Positions 10,861-23,141 are shown, numbered from the stretch's first letter. The stretch is 64,000 nt of DNA from Diogma glabrata (GCA_963693315.1 OY856186.1:232398392-232462391); one strand, 5' to 3'. Numbers and translations are program-made. The notes: generated by a model not told the origin, from the letters alone.

Positions 10861-12339
10861 ATAAAGTAGCAGATTACAAATTCAGCTGCAAAGAAAAATC
10901 AACAAATTTTCCAAATATTACAAAGATTTACCACATACTCGGTCCTTTTTAAAGCAAAAGAACAAAATTATAATTTATTATTAATAACAGTATTCTGTCT
11001 ATTTTTCACTGTATATTTTATTTTAGTTGAGAATCTAAAGTTTGGTTGAAAACTATTGCTCAGTTTAAATGTTTAAAATATCAAAAACATCTGATAAAAT
11101 TGAAGAAACAAAACAAAAAAACAAGGACATGACCACATAAATGTTTATATGCATAGAACCGTTATATTTAAATTAATCAAATGTTAATTATTTCTGTGTA
11201 TAATTAACTTAAATGAAATGATCACACTTGTCACACCGTTACATTTGTTTTTAGATTTAATATAAATTAAATTGTACTTCTTTTAAAGTTTATACACTAA
11301 TTTCTATTTAATCACAACACTAAAGATAATAGAAAAACGAAGTATCATCAACTATAGTTTTATATTTAATTTTAGAAATTGAATTAATAATTATACTAAT
11401 TTGAGCACACATTAATTGAAAATACGTCTTTACTCCATCGTTCTTTCATCCATTTAGCCATTTAAATATAGTTAAATTGATGTTTAAATTGTGTTATTCA
11501 AAATGATTGGTATTTATGTGTTTTAGACCGTAGTTCGGAATTAATATATCTATATGTATATACGTATATACAGTCAACTAGATTTACATTTCATGTATCA
11601 AAACGCTCATGTTTGTCGTAGGTTTATGTATTGTTTTCTTGAACTTAATGTTTTTTGAAAATGAAACTGGCAATTACAAATAATGCAAGAGCACAATACC
11701 ATTGAAGACGTCATCTGTCTCTATCTGAACACTTATGCAGAAGTGTGTTCAGAATATTGTTAAAAAGATCGACGTCTGCTATCGTAGTCGTGATGAAAAT
11801 AGTACTTTTACAAATATTACTTTTTATCCAGAACGGTAATATAACATACTTCTAATGAGATATTATAGAATTCTTTCAAAATCTATATTTCTTGAACAAT
11901 AGAGCAACAAATTCCTGTTGTTAGATTAGAACTTTAATTATGACCCCACTAGAGTCAAAATAAGTCTTATCTGCAAAAAATAGCAATATACTTGACATCT
12001 CGTTTATTTCAGCATTTCTCATAAATATGTCTTTGCATAACTGACGGCATGAATTAATTGAACAAATCTTTTATTTAATCCAATTAAAAATTAATTTCGC
12101 TCAACCATTATATTTTGTTCACAAAAAATAATTTATTTTGAAAATAATAAAGAAAGGATTTTTTATAATAATTCTATTAAATAAAACAATCAATGAAAAT
12201 TTTATGCATTGACGTTTGATATTTAGTGAGTCGCCTACTTACTATAAGATTTTTTAACACTTACATCGCACATAAATTGCATATAGAATCGCAAAAAATG
12301 TTAAAATGATAAAAATTTGGTGATAAAATCGAAATAAAG
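10861..12339. other. AT-rich stretch upstream of outer LINE
   Basis: No gene recognised. The first part may be the LINE 5' leader, whose end I cannot place. The rest is AT-rich sequence with no ORF of interest. Confidence 0.5.
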
Positions 12340-12495
12340 AAATTTTTAACACTTCACCACTTCACAGTCACAGAATTTGGCTGCAGCAGCCAAATTCTGT
12401 AACTGTGAACCGGTGAAGTGATAAAAATTTCTTCGTTTCTTTTCATTAAAAAACTTATCACTTCACCGCTTCACAATTACAGAATTTGGCTGCAG
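12340..12495. repeat. Alternating palindrome built on CAGCCAAATTCTG
   Basis: Three alternating arms. The arm ending CAGAATTTGGCTGCAG (to 12,386) faces CAGCCAAATTCTGTAACTG (from 12,387), and a third arm in the first orientation ends at 12,495. Each arm also carries CACTTCACC or GGTGAAGTG and TTATCA modules. It is a near-perfect foldback centred near 12,386 followed by a second one. A single arm with the same modules lies at 1,874-1,935. No coding capacity. Confidence 0.75.
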
Positions 12496-12789
12496 GTGTT
12501 ATAAATATATCACAAACAACGATCTACTGTATCGCTTTGATATGATTAAACATTAATTTTAAGGTAAATGTATTTTTGAGCCATATAAAGTAAAAAAGTT
12601 TTTAGAACACATAACCGCATAACTACTTTAAACCCAATTTGTTTAAAGTTATCATAAGACAAATTATTAGAAAATAATATTTTTAAATTTCATAATCTAT
12701 TCTTTTAGAACTCATGTATTCAAATTTAAAACATTAAATTGATACAAATTTTCATACATAGATTTTGAAATTTAAAAATATTTTTATCC

Positions 12790-13190
12790 TACACAACCAA
12801 ATCAAATTAAATCAATTTCTGACCAAAAAAAATTGGCTAAAGTCAACAACCTAAACATATGGTTAAAGTGCATTTGAAAGATGAAAAATAAATCAAATAT
12901 CTATCTATGTAGCCAACAACAACAACGCGTAACCCAAATTCTTCAAAAACTGAAAAATTATTTTGACCATTTTTAACTTACAAAAACAAACCAAAATTAT
13001 CAATGAATTCTAAAAACCTTTATATATTTATATAAACATGTCAAAGGAAACACTAATCCATGCGAGTTTTTTTTTTATTATTAATTGTATTTTATCATCG
13101 TATTTTTTGTTGTCTCATTAGTAAAATAGAATATAAAGCAAAAGAAATTTCAAATACATATAAATGTTTCTCTTTTTTTATTTTGATTTG
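12790..13190 (+). repeat. Left member of a diverged direct repeat flanking family C
   Basis: Matches 14,485-14,885 in the same orientation, with landmarks CGTAACCCAAAT, a GCGAGT or ACGAGT block before a T-run, AAATAGAA with AAAGCAAAAGAAAT, and TTATTTTGATTTG. The family C repeat lies between the two members. Divergence is visible, so this is not a recent LTR pair. Confidence 0.6.
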
Positions 13191-14475
13191 TTAAAGTATA
13201 AGTACTTTTTATCTCTGTTTAGAAATTTATTTCAAAACTAACACGAAACATCAATACGTTGCCGGAAAATTATATCAGATCAAAAATTAACATAATTTAG
13301 TGAAAAGATGATACACTCAGCAAACTACTCAAAATCATCTCCATTTAGCGTTTCGAGAAAATATTACAAAATCACAAATTCATATTTCTTTCAAATTCCA
13401 AAAATATTGTCAAACTTAAATAAAATCAAACTTTTTCAAAATTCCAAAAATATTCCAAAAATTAGAATAAAATCAAATACTTAAACTTTTTTTAAATTCC
13501 ATTAATATTCCAAAAATTCTTAAAAATCCAAACTTTTTCCAAAATTCTAAAAATATTGCAAAAATTATAACAAAATCAAAAATTGAAAAATACCAAAAAC
13601 ATTCCAAAAATTAGAATAAAATCAAATATTTAAACTTTTTCTAAATTCTAATAAAATTCCAAAAATTCTTAAGAATTCAAAGTTTTTCCAAAATTCTAAA
13701 AATATAGTAAAAATTATTACAAAATCAAAAATACAAACTTTTATCAAAATTCCAAAACTATTTCAAAAACTATAACCAATTCAATAATACCAATTCATAA
13801 AAACAGATAAATTTTTTTTTCCAAAAAATTGGCTAAAAAAATCAAAGAAATCATTTTTGACACGCTTGACATTATTTTTTTGACAATCTTATAATGTCAT
13901 AATTCTCTATAATAATAATATATTTTCATGCATACATATTATTAATTTTATTTTTTTCCAAAAAATTGAGTAAAAAAATAAATAAAAATCTTTCTTTTTA
14001 CACACTTGACAACATTTTTTTGACAAACTTATAATGCAAAAATCTAGATTTTGGTCTCCCATACCAATCCCGACCATCATGATTTCTCCAAATTCAATGT
14101 TCCTACTCGTAATCACTTAAAATGAACGTTTTTTAAGCAAAAAATATGCAAATTTCCTTGTTTTGACACACTTGACGATTTTTTTGACACGCTTCCGGTA
14201 CAGCTATCGAACACATCGTCCTTTCGGCTCTTTCTATTGAGTAATCCTATTTTTAGAAAAAAAAATTTCAAATCCGCTCAGCGGTTTTCTAGATTTCGTA
14301 GGTTGTGACGGACGGACGGCGGACGGCCGGCCGACAGACAGACATACATTTTTGTTTGTCGCTTTTTTAGAATCAGTAGGTCCTAAAACGGCGAGAAATG
14401 CCAAAAAAGCATGGGTAAGAATTTCACTTTGAGCTCATGAATGTAATCTCAGATCTTTCAGACCGAAGTAATTAT
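13190..14475 (+). mobile_element. Non-coding repeat family C, copy 1
   Basis: Shares its order of blocks with 30,030-31,739: AACACGAAACATCAATACG near the start, many degenerate AAAATTCCAAAAATATT units, the TTGACACACTTGACAA block, CATACCAATCCCGACCATCA, a G/C-rich run with GACGGACGG and GACAGACAGACATAC, then TCAGACCGAAGTAA at the right end. It has no left TIR here, unlike copy 2. No protein is encoded. It is probably a non-autonomous DNA element; the superfamily is unknown to me. Confidence 0.65.
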
Positions 14476-14484
14476 ATCAAACAC

Positions 14485-14885
14485 GACCAAATGAATCAAT
14501 TTAAATCAAACTCTGACCAAACTAAATTGATATATTCTAAAATCTAAAGTCATCGACCTAGGACAATAAAAACTTAATTTAGTTCAAATCCATTTAAAAA
14601 GAGATGAAAAAATAAATAAAAAATCTTGACAACAAAACAAACAATTCGTAACCCAAATAACAAATTCAATCATTTGCTTCTTCAATATACAAAAACAAAA
14701 AATTATCATCACAACACAATCCTTAAATTATATATTTAAACACTCATACATACGAGTACTTTTTTTTTATTTTCTATTTTATAATTATCGTATTTTTTCG
14801 TATTTAAGTAAAAGTAAAATAGAAAATAAAGCAAAAGAAATATTTCTCTTTCAAATATAAATTCTCATTTTTTTATTTTGATTTG
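14485..14885 (+). repeat. Right member of the direct repeat flanking family C
   Basis: Partner of 12,790-13,190, described there. Confidence 0.6.
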
Positions 14886-15951
14886 CTTTGTTTATTGTTT
14901 CATATAAGACAGAAAGAATGCAATGTATAATTTGTAAAATTTGTATATTGCTTAACCTTTCATCTCTGGTTGTACTTTTATTTGTATTATCAGTATTCTA
15001 TATACAATTTGTGTGAATAGAGGTTACGTCTCTCTATATATGTTTCTCTATGATAATAGTAAATAGCTATTAAACTATTACGGTATAAACGGATAGAATA
15101 ATGCCTTTTTACTTTGACAGATAGTTATTTGATATTTTGCTTTTGATTGATAGTATAATGGTATTTGGTAGCTAGAGTTGAGTGAAGATGAAGTTTTGAA
15201 GAAGAATTCCAGTTGATGAAGATGAACTTGAGATGTATGTTGATAGTAGAGTTGAGTAGAGTGATGATGGAATGGTGAAGTTGATTAATGTGAATTTTCT
15301 GGAGGCAGTATTTGTAGTTGAGGAACGTGGTCCAGGCAATGCTCGAACAGATGGTAATGATGGAGATGAGAATTGTCCAAACAAGTTGATGTTGAATTAT
15401 TTGTTTCAACAGTTGTGAATTTATTGAGGTTGTGATCTTTTCTAATTATGTCATTTGATATTCTGACTAAGTTTCGAAATCGTGTGTAAATATATAATGT
15501 CCGTATATCGTTTCGAAGTTCTTCCTTCCAATGAACGTCGACTTTTGAACACTTTTGTTTTGTTCATATATAGTTGTTCATATATAGTTTTATAGTATAG
15601 TTGTTCATAAGTAGTTATAGTTGTTCATATATAGTTTCCATATAGGAAAACTAGGCGTTATTGTATTAATTTTAATTTCGCAAAATGAAATATTAGTTTC
15701 AGTAGATCACAGTTTGATAGAATTTTATTTATTCAACCATTTAGAGATTTAAATTATATTTCTTTTACACAACTACAATAACAATCGCGTGGTTTTGATA
15801 TCCACAAAATGAATGAATTATTTATTAAAACATATAACTTGGAGTACGTAAAAATAACAATAATTAATAATAATGGAGTTATTAAGGAAAAACAAAAACA
15901 ATTAATAATATTGAAAATAATCGAATGACATAATAGCTATTTATGTACCTA
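14886..15951. other. Non-coding stretch
   Basis: No gene recognised. Two overlapping minus-strand frames at 15,125-15,409 are Ser/Ile/Thr-rich without motifs. TATAGTTGTTCATA-like units are repeated near 15,560-15,640. The segment at 15,068-15,105 (TATTAAACTAT, GGTATAAAC, GATAGAATAAT) resembles, in part, the hairpin region at 16,861-17,000. Confidence 0.45.
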
Positions 15952-16486
15952 GGGCGTTATGTAGGTTGTTGCGCCCGGAAAGCGACGTAATCTAGCCCGA
16001 GGGCCTCTGGCCCGAGGGATGGATGTCGCTTGATGGGCGTAATACCCAGTAACGCCAGTGGTGCATGCAAGATTTTATGCTTCACTTAATAAGCTAAAAA
16101 CTAAGAAAGAATTTAATTTGTTAGTCTATATTGATATGCAAAAAAATACAAATGTAGCATAGTATGCCAAGAAAATAACTATTTTGAAGTTTAAAATAAA
16201 TATTTGTTGTTTGTACGTTGCTATATAAACGAATTCTTCTAAATTTTGTAGCGTATGACAAAAACATTGTATAACGTTTAAAATAATTTGATATTTTTGG
16301 AAAATTTTATGAACATTTAATAACTAAAATGTTGCTAAACATTTTTAAACAAATATAAAAATCTTTTACTAGCTTATATTGAAAAAGAATTATTTACATT
16401 TTGTAGACAAAACTACAGCAAACATAATTTTAATAGCGTCTTAATAGCGGGCGTTATGAATTCATAATGCCTTCTCATAACGCCCC
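15952..16486. mobile_element. MITE-like element with GGGCGTTATG ends and internal GC hairpin
   Basis: GGGCGTTATG at 15,952 faces CATAACGCCC near 16,475-16,485. Just inside the left end is a strong GC-rich hairpin (about 15,970-16,050): GCGCCC and AGCGAC pair with GTCGCT and GGGCG, with two GGCCCGAGGG-type repeats in the loop. A second near-palindrome, GGCGTTATGAATTCATAATG, starts at about 16,450. No coding capacity. No target duplication was identified. Confidence 0.55.
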
Positions 16487-18119
16487 GGTTTTTATGAGTG
16501 TGTTTATATATCGCGTATCCAAGACATTATAACAACTTTATATCATTGTGAAGCATAAAATATTTTTAAAATGTTTTTTACAATCATGTTTTTCCAGGCA
16601 ACTTTTCTTTTACTTCGTAAAAAAAGCAGGAGTTAAACTTTTGAAATAATTTTCGGAAGTTATTGCCACAGGTATATTCAAAAAAATTGTAACGGTCAAA
16701 ACGTTAAATGTAATAGACAATTTCAGGCGATTGTAAAAAATGTGCAACACCAAAATCACTTAAAATTTAGTTTTTATTTTAAATTAATAAAAGTATTATA
16801 ATTTTTTGTTGAAATACTTTTAGATTGATAAGATTTTATATTCAAATTTGAAATACGGTAGCCGTATTCTATCTGCCAATATTATTCTGAGCGTTTATAC
16901 CACAGATAGAATAATACTATTTTGTGGTATAAACGCCCAATGTATCGATAGTTTAATAGCAAAAAACTATTATTCTTTTAAACTATCGGTGGTATAAACT
17001 TAGTATTAGACTAAAAAAAAACAAAGGTATCCCACTAAAAGGGTTATACCAGATTTACTATGTAACTTACTATTAACGCGTTATAGTAACAAGACCAAGA
17101 CCGCGCGAACAAAATGTCCCACCTCGTCTTGTATAACAAGTCTAGGGTTTGTCTTTATGTGAAGATGTGTCTTTAGTTTTTCTGGTCAGACATGTCTTTA
17201 GCTTGTCTTGGCTAGCCTAAACCACAAAGCAACCTTGTTATATAAATATTGATTTTTGTAAATAAAATAAATTTTTTATAATTTTAAGTTTTTATTGACT
17301 GTAAATAAATTAATATATATAAATAATATAAATATTTCTTAAAGAATTAATTAAATAATACAACAATTATTAATATTAAACAATTCAATATTTTATCAAA
17401 TAATATAATCTGAAAAACTAAAATGGCATTATATTAAACTAAAAGAATTACATATATAATTTTTTAATTTTAATTATATCAATATTTAATTGATTTGAAT
17501 ACTTACTTTTATAGAATAATACTTACAACTATTGTATAATTTCCTTATTAATTGTTTTAAAAATTTTGCTATTTCAATATCAAACATAAACTTTATACGC
17601 ACTTGATTTAAATTAAATGACCGACATATATAAAGTCGTAAAAAACATTGGTTTAAACCATATATTCTTGAAATTAGTTTTGATCTTTTTCATACGATGC
17701 GGTGGCGCTATAAGAGATATATGTCTATCTCGCTTCCTCTAATGCACTCGTATGCATGATAACAAACTAAAGACGTGTTACTATAGTAACAAAAAATCTA
17801 GTGGGATGTGTTTGTCTAGTTAACTTACTATTTTTTTGTGTCGATAAATAAGTAATGTTGCTAGTAAAATTTAAGATACCCAATCAGATGGGAGTTGAAA
17901 GTTTTTTCTTATAATAATTCTAAAATTTATTGTTCTTAGCAGGTATTATACATTTTATAATAAATTAGTAACTTTCGATAGGGTATTTTTGTTTTAATTA
18001 TTATCTCGATTCTTTAGCTTTCTGGTATTGTAGCCAGGACTTGTGTGCCAGTAAAGAAGATCAAAACTATCGTATGGTAACTGCCGATAATCTTATTTTC
18101 TCAAATTCAACGATCAAAT
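16487..18119. other. Non-coding stretch with hairpins
   Basis: No gene recognised. A hairpin with 14-bp arms (GCGTTTATACCACA at 16,891; partner at 16,923) is followed by another around CGATAGTTTAATAG. From 17,100 to 17,220 there are TGTCTTTA-type repeats. Possible inverted ends (ATCCCACTA near 17,029; TAGTGGGAT near 17,806) are too short for a firm element call. Confidence 0.45.
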
Positions 18120-19956
18120 TTTCTCAAATTCAACCAACGATCTGATATCAGACGAAAGTATGCAAGGCTCGTACCATATAAAATTAATTCGGACTCTGAG
18201 TCTGATTACGAAAACTATCCAAATAAAAGCAATAAAAGAAAGAAAAGGGTTCAGATTCAAAAATGAAACTGGTATGCTGAAAGAAACAGAAAGTTGAGAG
18301 AGACTGGAAAAAAGTATTATGGAAGAAAAAAGGAAGAAAAATGGAACTATGAAATTCCAAGGCAGCCAAGAGTAATGAAGAATAGATGCTTGTGTGAAAA
18401 AACTGAGAAAGGATCTTTGAAATGTTCAATGCTCACAGAGACAGATAGGCAGAATATTTTTAAAGAATTTTGGAGAATTGGCTGACTAGAAAAAAAAATG
18501 TTCGTTGATAATCTTGTAACATCTTTGCCTGTTATGAGACGAAGGGCAAGAAAAACTGATAAACAATCGAAAAGAGGACAATCTTTATTTTACTATTTAA
18601 AAAAGGATGATGAGACAGTCAAAGTCTGCAGAACAATGTTTTTGAATACGCTTGGAATTGGAAGATGGACTGTTTTGAATTGGAAAAATAAAAGAGGAAC
18701 TACTTTTAAAAGGAATGAAAAGGATTTTGATTCCATTCAACCAATAAATTCTACTTCTAGGCCTTTCGAATTAGAACGCATAGAGCTGAAAAGATTTTAA
18801 GAATCACTGCCAGCAATGAAGTCGCACTACTGTCGTGCTAGTACACAAAAGAAGTACTTGTTGCCAGAGTGGCGATCAAAACGATCCGTTTATGATTTTT
18901 ATATGAATGATTGGTGTAAAACACGCAATTTAAATCATTTATCCATCTGCAAATTTAATGAAGAATTTGAAAATCAAAACGTAGGATTGTTCCACACTAA
19001 AAAAGACCAGTGTGAGATATGTGCACTCTATAAAGTTGGGAATATATCTCAAGAAAATTATACAGAACATCCTAAGAAGAATGAAGAAGCCAGAACTGAG
19101 AAAGAAAAAGACATACGTGAAGAAAGTCTCGTTTTTACTGTTGACTTGCAGGCAGTTTTGATGCCAACAAGATCAAATATTAGTAGTTTATACTATAGAA
19201 CGAAGCTCCAAATACACAATCTTGCCTTTTATAATTTGAATAACAAAGATGGAATTATTTATGGAATGAAACCGAAGGAGGCTTGAATTATGATGAGTTC
19301 GCAAGTGTTTGGGTTAGCTTAATTGAAAAAAGGATTTTACAAAATGAATCGATCAAACAAAAAAAATAATTTTTTATACCGATGGTTGTACCTATCAAAA
19401 CAGAAACTGTCTAATGTCTAATGCATTACTATGTACGGCTATGAACAACAACATGATAATGAAACAAAAATTTCTAGAAGTTGGACACACCCAGATGGAA
19501 GCCGACAGTATCCATTCCTCTGTTGAACGTGCTCTTAAAAACAAAAATATCAATGTGCCTGCGGAGTACATCTCCATTTGCCAATCAGCCCGAAAACATC
19601 CCAGACCTTACGATGTAACATACTAAAACCATAGTTTTTTCAAAAACTTTGATAAAGTAGCTTTCTTCAAGAGTATTCGTCCTGGGCGTGGTAAAGGTGA
19701 TCCTAAAGTTACTGACTTAAGAGCTATTCGATACACTCCAAATGGTGATGTATTCTTCAAATTAAGATTCACAGAAGAGTGGACCGTACTACCGCAACGA
19801 AAATCACCGGCTGTTACTGCCTTGCCTTTTGATGCACTTCGAAACCAGCACCTTACTAGAAGGAAAATAACTAAAAGAAAGTTCGATGACTAGCAGTATT
19901 TAAAAGATACGTTGCCTGGTGACTACCGTAATTACTATGAAAATTTTTTGCCTTAG
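18120..19956 (+). pseudogene. DDE-transposase-like gene remnant (uncharacterised insect family)
   Basis: One long frame with stops (TGA near 18,264, TGA at 18,483, TAA at 18,798), a shift near 19,280, then a second frame with a TAA near 19,624 and a TAG near 19,893, ending at TAG 19,954-19,956. Segments in order: basic NKRKKRVQ; C-x-C with KC and TETDRQNIFKEFW; FYYLKKDDETVKVC and FLNTLGIG; LPEWRSKRSVYDFY; FHTKKDQCEICALY; FTVDLQAVLMPTRS (likely first catalytic Asp); FYTDGCTYQNRN (likely second Asp); GHTQMEADSIHSSVER; SIRPGRGKGDPKVTD; final YYENFLP. This layout matches a multicopy insect protein family usually left as uncharacterised and considered transposon-derived. I cannot name its superfamily with confidence. 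No clear TIRs were found. Confidence 0.75.
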
Positions 19957-21040
19957 TTTTATTTTAATTTAAACCAATGAAATTCTCTAAAATGTAATGA
20001 CATCATTCAATTGCACCAATAAAATTTGAATTATACTAATAAAAATATTTATACGTCTGGCCTACTGGGATATAAAAAATTATCATTCTAATGTTGAAAT
20101 AATTCATTGTTATCAAAGTAGGCCAACGTATAATTCATAAAAAATATATAGATAAATGAAAAATGGCAAAAAATTTTCTAAACGAGTTCCCCTCGTTCGT
20201 TGATAAATTCTCATAATTTTTTGAAAAATTCCTCAAGCAAGTGCTATTGATAAAAGCCCAATATACGTGCTTTCGAAATTTTTGGCAAAAAAATATTTCG
20301 AATCATCACCGCCCTTGGGATATTACAACTGATAATTTACTTCATGATTAGTAATTAACTATAATATGGAGCGACTGATTATAACATTTATATACCTTCA
20401 GCCTGAGTTATGTTGGTCTAAGTTTTTATTTTATTAGTTTATGATAAAAAAATGTGATTAATTATGTTTCTATATAAAGACAGAGTTTATTTTTTGTTAA
20501 TTTTAAGTTTATTGTTTTGTTTAAAAATATGAGAAGCTATTACAATGTGAATTTATTAAGATAATGAAGTTTTTATCAATTTTAAGACTAAAAAAATTTT
20601 CCAAAATGTGATATGTTTAAATAAAGATACTTTATCTAATAATTAAAAAAAAAATTTTGATTTGTTTTATTAATACTAAATTTATAATTTTGCACTAGTC
20701 AAGGAAAAAATATTTTTGTTTACGAAAAACCTGCTAAGTCCCATATTAAAAATTATATTTGATTACAAAAACAATCACAAAAGTGGTTATAAATAAATAA
20801 ATGCTGAATTAAATAACCTTTCTTTTATTTTATATTGTAAGGAATACAAATAAATGTTCAGAAATGTAAAAACTTTTTAATAAAATTTATTAAATTTTTT
20901 AAAAAATTGTTTTTTGTCCCTCCTGATAATTTACTATTTTGGTTGTTAGCAGGTTTACTCTCTAAGCCGACGGTATTGTTAACCCTATAACACAACACTT
21001 TTTATTTAAAAAAAAAAAAAAATTTTTAATCAATCCAACT
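19957..21040. other. AT-rich flank with a hairpin
   Basis: No gene recognised. TATACGTCTGGCCTACT at 20,050 faces AGTAGGCCAACGTATA at 20,118-20,133, giving a stem of about 16 bp with one interruption and a loop of about 50 bases. It could be a small MITE or a transposon end. A poly-A run sits at about 21,008-21,022. Confidence 0.5.
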
Positions 21041-21190
21041 TGCGCGGTCATCCGCGCTAACTCAAACTGTACAAACGAAGCACTAATACGGCCTGTACTA
21101 ATCTATTACAGTAAAACGTTATTACTAACCACTACAGATCGTAAAATCCTATCAACATTCAAAAGAAAAGCGTGCATGTTTGTCAAGCAT
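21041..21190 (+). pseudogene. RTE-like LINE reverse-transcriptase C-terminal scrap
   Basis: One frame reads EALIRPVLIYYSKTLLLTTT, then DRKILSTFKRKA, which fits the post-RT segment of RTE-type LINEs (typically RPVLTYG-E-W-LT-D-L-FERK). Only about 50 codons are left. The 3' side decays. Confidence 0.6.
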
Positions 21191-22954
21191 GCTTGTAGGT
21201 GTATAGAACTCTTAATAATAGATGCATTTCTTTGGAACGTAATAGCTGCTCAAAGCAGCTTTTGAGTAGATCACCAATGGAACGCCGAAAATTGGAAAAA
21301 TTTTTAAATATAGTCACACAATTTTATTGTTCTCAAAATTTTTTATTTCAGGCTGATGTCAAGATCTGACTGGTGCATTTTATTATTAAAAATGCCAAAA
21401 CAAGTTTATAAACGATCTAAATAAAATCGAAAAATAAACTGCTTTTCAACTACACAACTTGTTCGAGGTAGAGTAGATCAAAGCAAATTTGAGTAAATTT
21501 TAATTTTCATTAGGCGCGTTAATGATCATAAAATTTGTTGTTTTATCCCAATACTAATATTGAATGGTATAAACAAATATTTCTTCTATTTACTTTAAGG
21601 GTTAGAATGTTATTATCGTTTTCCTAATACGAATAATATATCCATTAACTAAACGTTGACTACATACATTATTTATATATATGGTTCCACGAAAACAATA
21701 AAAAAAATTGATTTGATTTAAAAAAATGAATGTTATGATTTTTATGGCATATCATGGTGATTTAATTTATTTATTCTTTTTTTCTTGCCAAATAAAAAAC
21801 CAAAAATCAAAACAGAAAATTTTGTTTGAATTGTGAATTGAGGTCAATGGAAAATGTATGAGTTAAAAAAATCACTTTCTTTTCATTTTTTTAGTTTTAT
21901 ATATTTTGGTATAACAAATATTTAACAAAAACAGATTTATTTATATTTGTTTGGTTATTTATGAAAATTGAAGGGAAAATTGATTTATGTTATTTTTCTT
22001 CAAAACGAATTTTCCATCGGATATTTGATATGATTTTAACAATGTGGTTGGTTTCGTTTGGATGTTCTTTTATGTTTTAGATTATGAGAAGTTGAACTTT
22101 GCTAAAATAAAATGTGGTCACAAAAGAATTTTTTTTACTTGATTTTCTAATTTTTCCTTTCTTTTTTCTTAGAAGAAAAAGATAATAGAATAAACATGGG
22201 ATTATTTTCGTATAAAATTGCCCTTTGGACATTTCGCCTTCATGTTTAATTCATGTTGTATTATAAAGAAAGAAATTATACAAACTTGTAACCAATTGTT
22301 TTGAATTCAGGCACAATAAGTCATAATGATCTTATTTAATATTCTCTATAAAACAATATAAAATTCTATTTAACATAATTTAATCTTAAAACTAATAAAA
22401 TTTTCATAAAACATTTATACACTAACAAACTTTTTGTTCTACTTATACTTATTTCAACAGAGTTTTCGGTTTTCTATAGTCTAAAACTTTTTACAACTTT
22501 TATTTGCGTCTTGTTTGAAAAGAGTATAAACCATTAATTAACGATTTAAGTTTTCAGCTGAATCAGTTGTTTTTTTTAAAGATGGAAGGGCATCTATACT
22601 GTTAAATGTAGTTCTTTATGTTAAACTTCTTTGGTGCCGTTCACAAATGTCATTTACAAACCGCGACGTGGTGAAATATCGAATATTTTCAAGAAAAACT
22701 TGAAAAACACTTTTTGTTCTGACCGAAATTCGAACCTGAAATATTTATATTAAGAAATATTTTAGGAACTCTTATAATCTTAGGAAATATTTTAGGAAAA
22801 TAGAAAATTTTTAGGAACTCTAAAGAATTAAAAGAGATTGTTGTTTTCATCTTACTTAGATAGGACTTTATAAAAAATGTTATTAGAATTCTTATCTGTT
22901 CCGTTTGACGGTTAAGTTTTGCGTAAAAATAACACTTTGATATTAGAAATGAAA
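21191..22954. other. AT-rich stretch, nothing recognised
   Basis: No ORF with recognisable similarity. AAATATTTTAGGAA units recur around 22,755-22,820. No RNA gene or regulatory element could be supported. Confidence 0.5.
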
Positions 22955-23124
22955 TGATTTGCTGTAATGTTTTCCTGTTGTTGTGGAGTGCACAATTAAG
23001 GAGTTGAATACTTAATAAAACCTAATGACACTAATCAGTGATGGAATCCAGGAAGAAATTTGAGAATTACGTTTATCGAATTGAGAGTAAGGTTAATAAG
23101 AAGGAAGGCTAGAAAAATGTTACA
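22955..23124 (+). repeat. LTR of a gypsy-like element (5' copy)
   Basis: About 170 bases matching 54,857-55,026 in the same orientation. Shared blocks include TTTCCTGTTGTTGTGG, ACACTTAATAAAACC or ATACTTAATAAAACC, and CGTTTATCGAATTGAGAGTA. It ends GTTACA, followed directly by a primer-binding-type TTGGTGACAGCGACGCG. AATAAA lies within the LTR, as expected for a polyadenylation signal. Confidence 0.7.
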
Positions 23125-23141
23125 TTGGTGACAGCGACGCG
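23125..23141 (+). other. Probable primer binding site
   Basis: TTGGTGACAGCGACGCG immediately follows the LTR end. The TGG start and position are typical of tRNA-primed LTR retrotransposons; the tRNA is not identified. Confidence 0.55.

Noticed and set aside
15125..15409. Possible small secreted or membrane protein on the minus strand
   Set aside because: Two overlapping frames of similar length, low-complexity Ser/Thr/Ile content, no motif and no supporting context.
17023..17820. TIR element with ATCCCACTA ends
   Set aside because: The shared inverted segment is about 9 bases and the interior gives no support; too weak in AT-rich DNA.
17936..20740. CTTAGCAGGT inverted ends around the DDE-like pseudogene
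   Set aside because: CTTAGCAGGT at 17.94 kb and its inverse near 20.73 kb match over only about 10 bases, and a third copy occurs at 20.94 kb in the wrong orientation.
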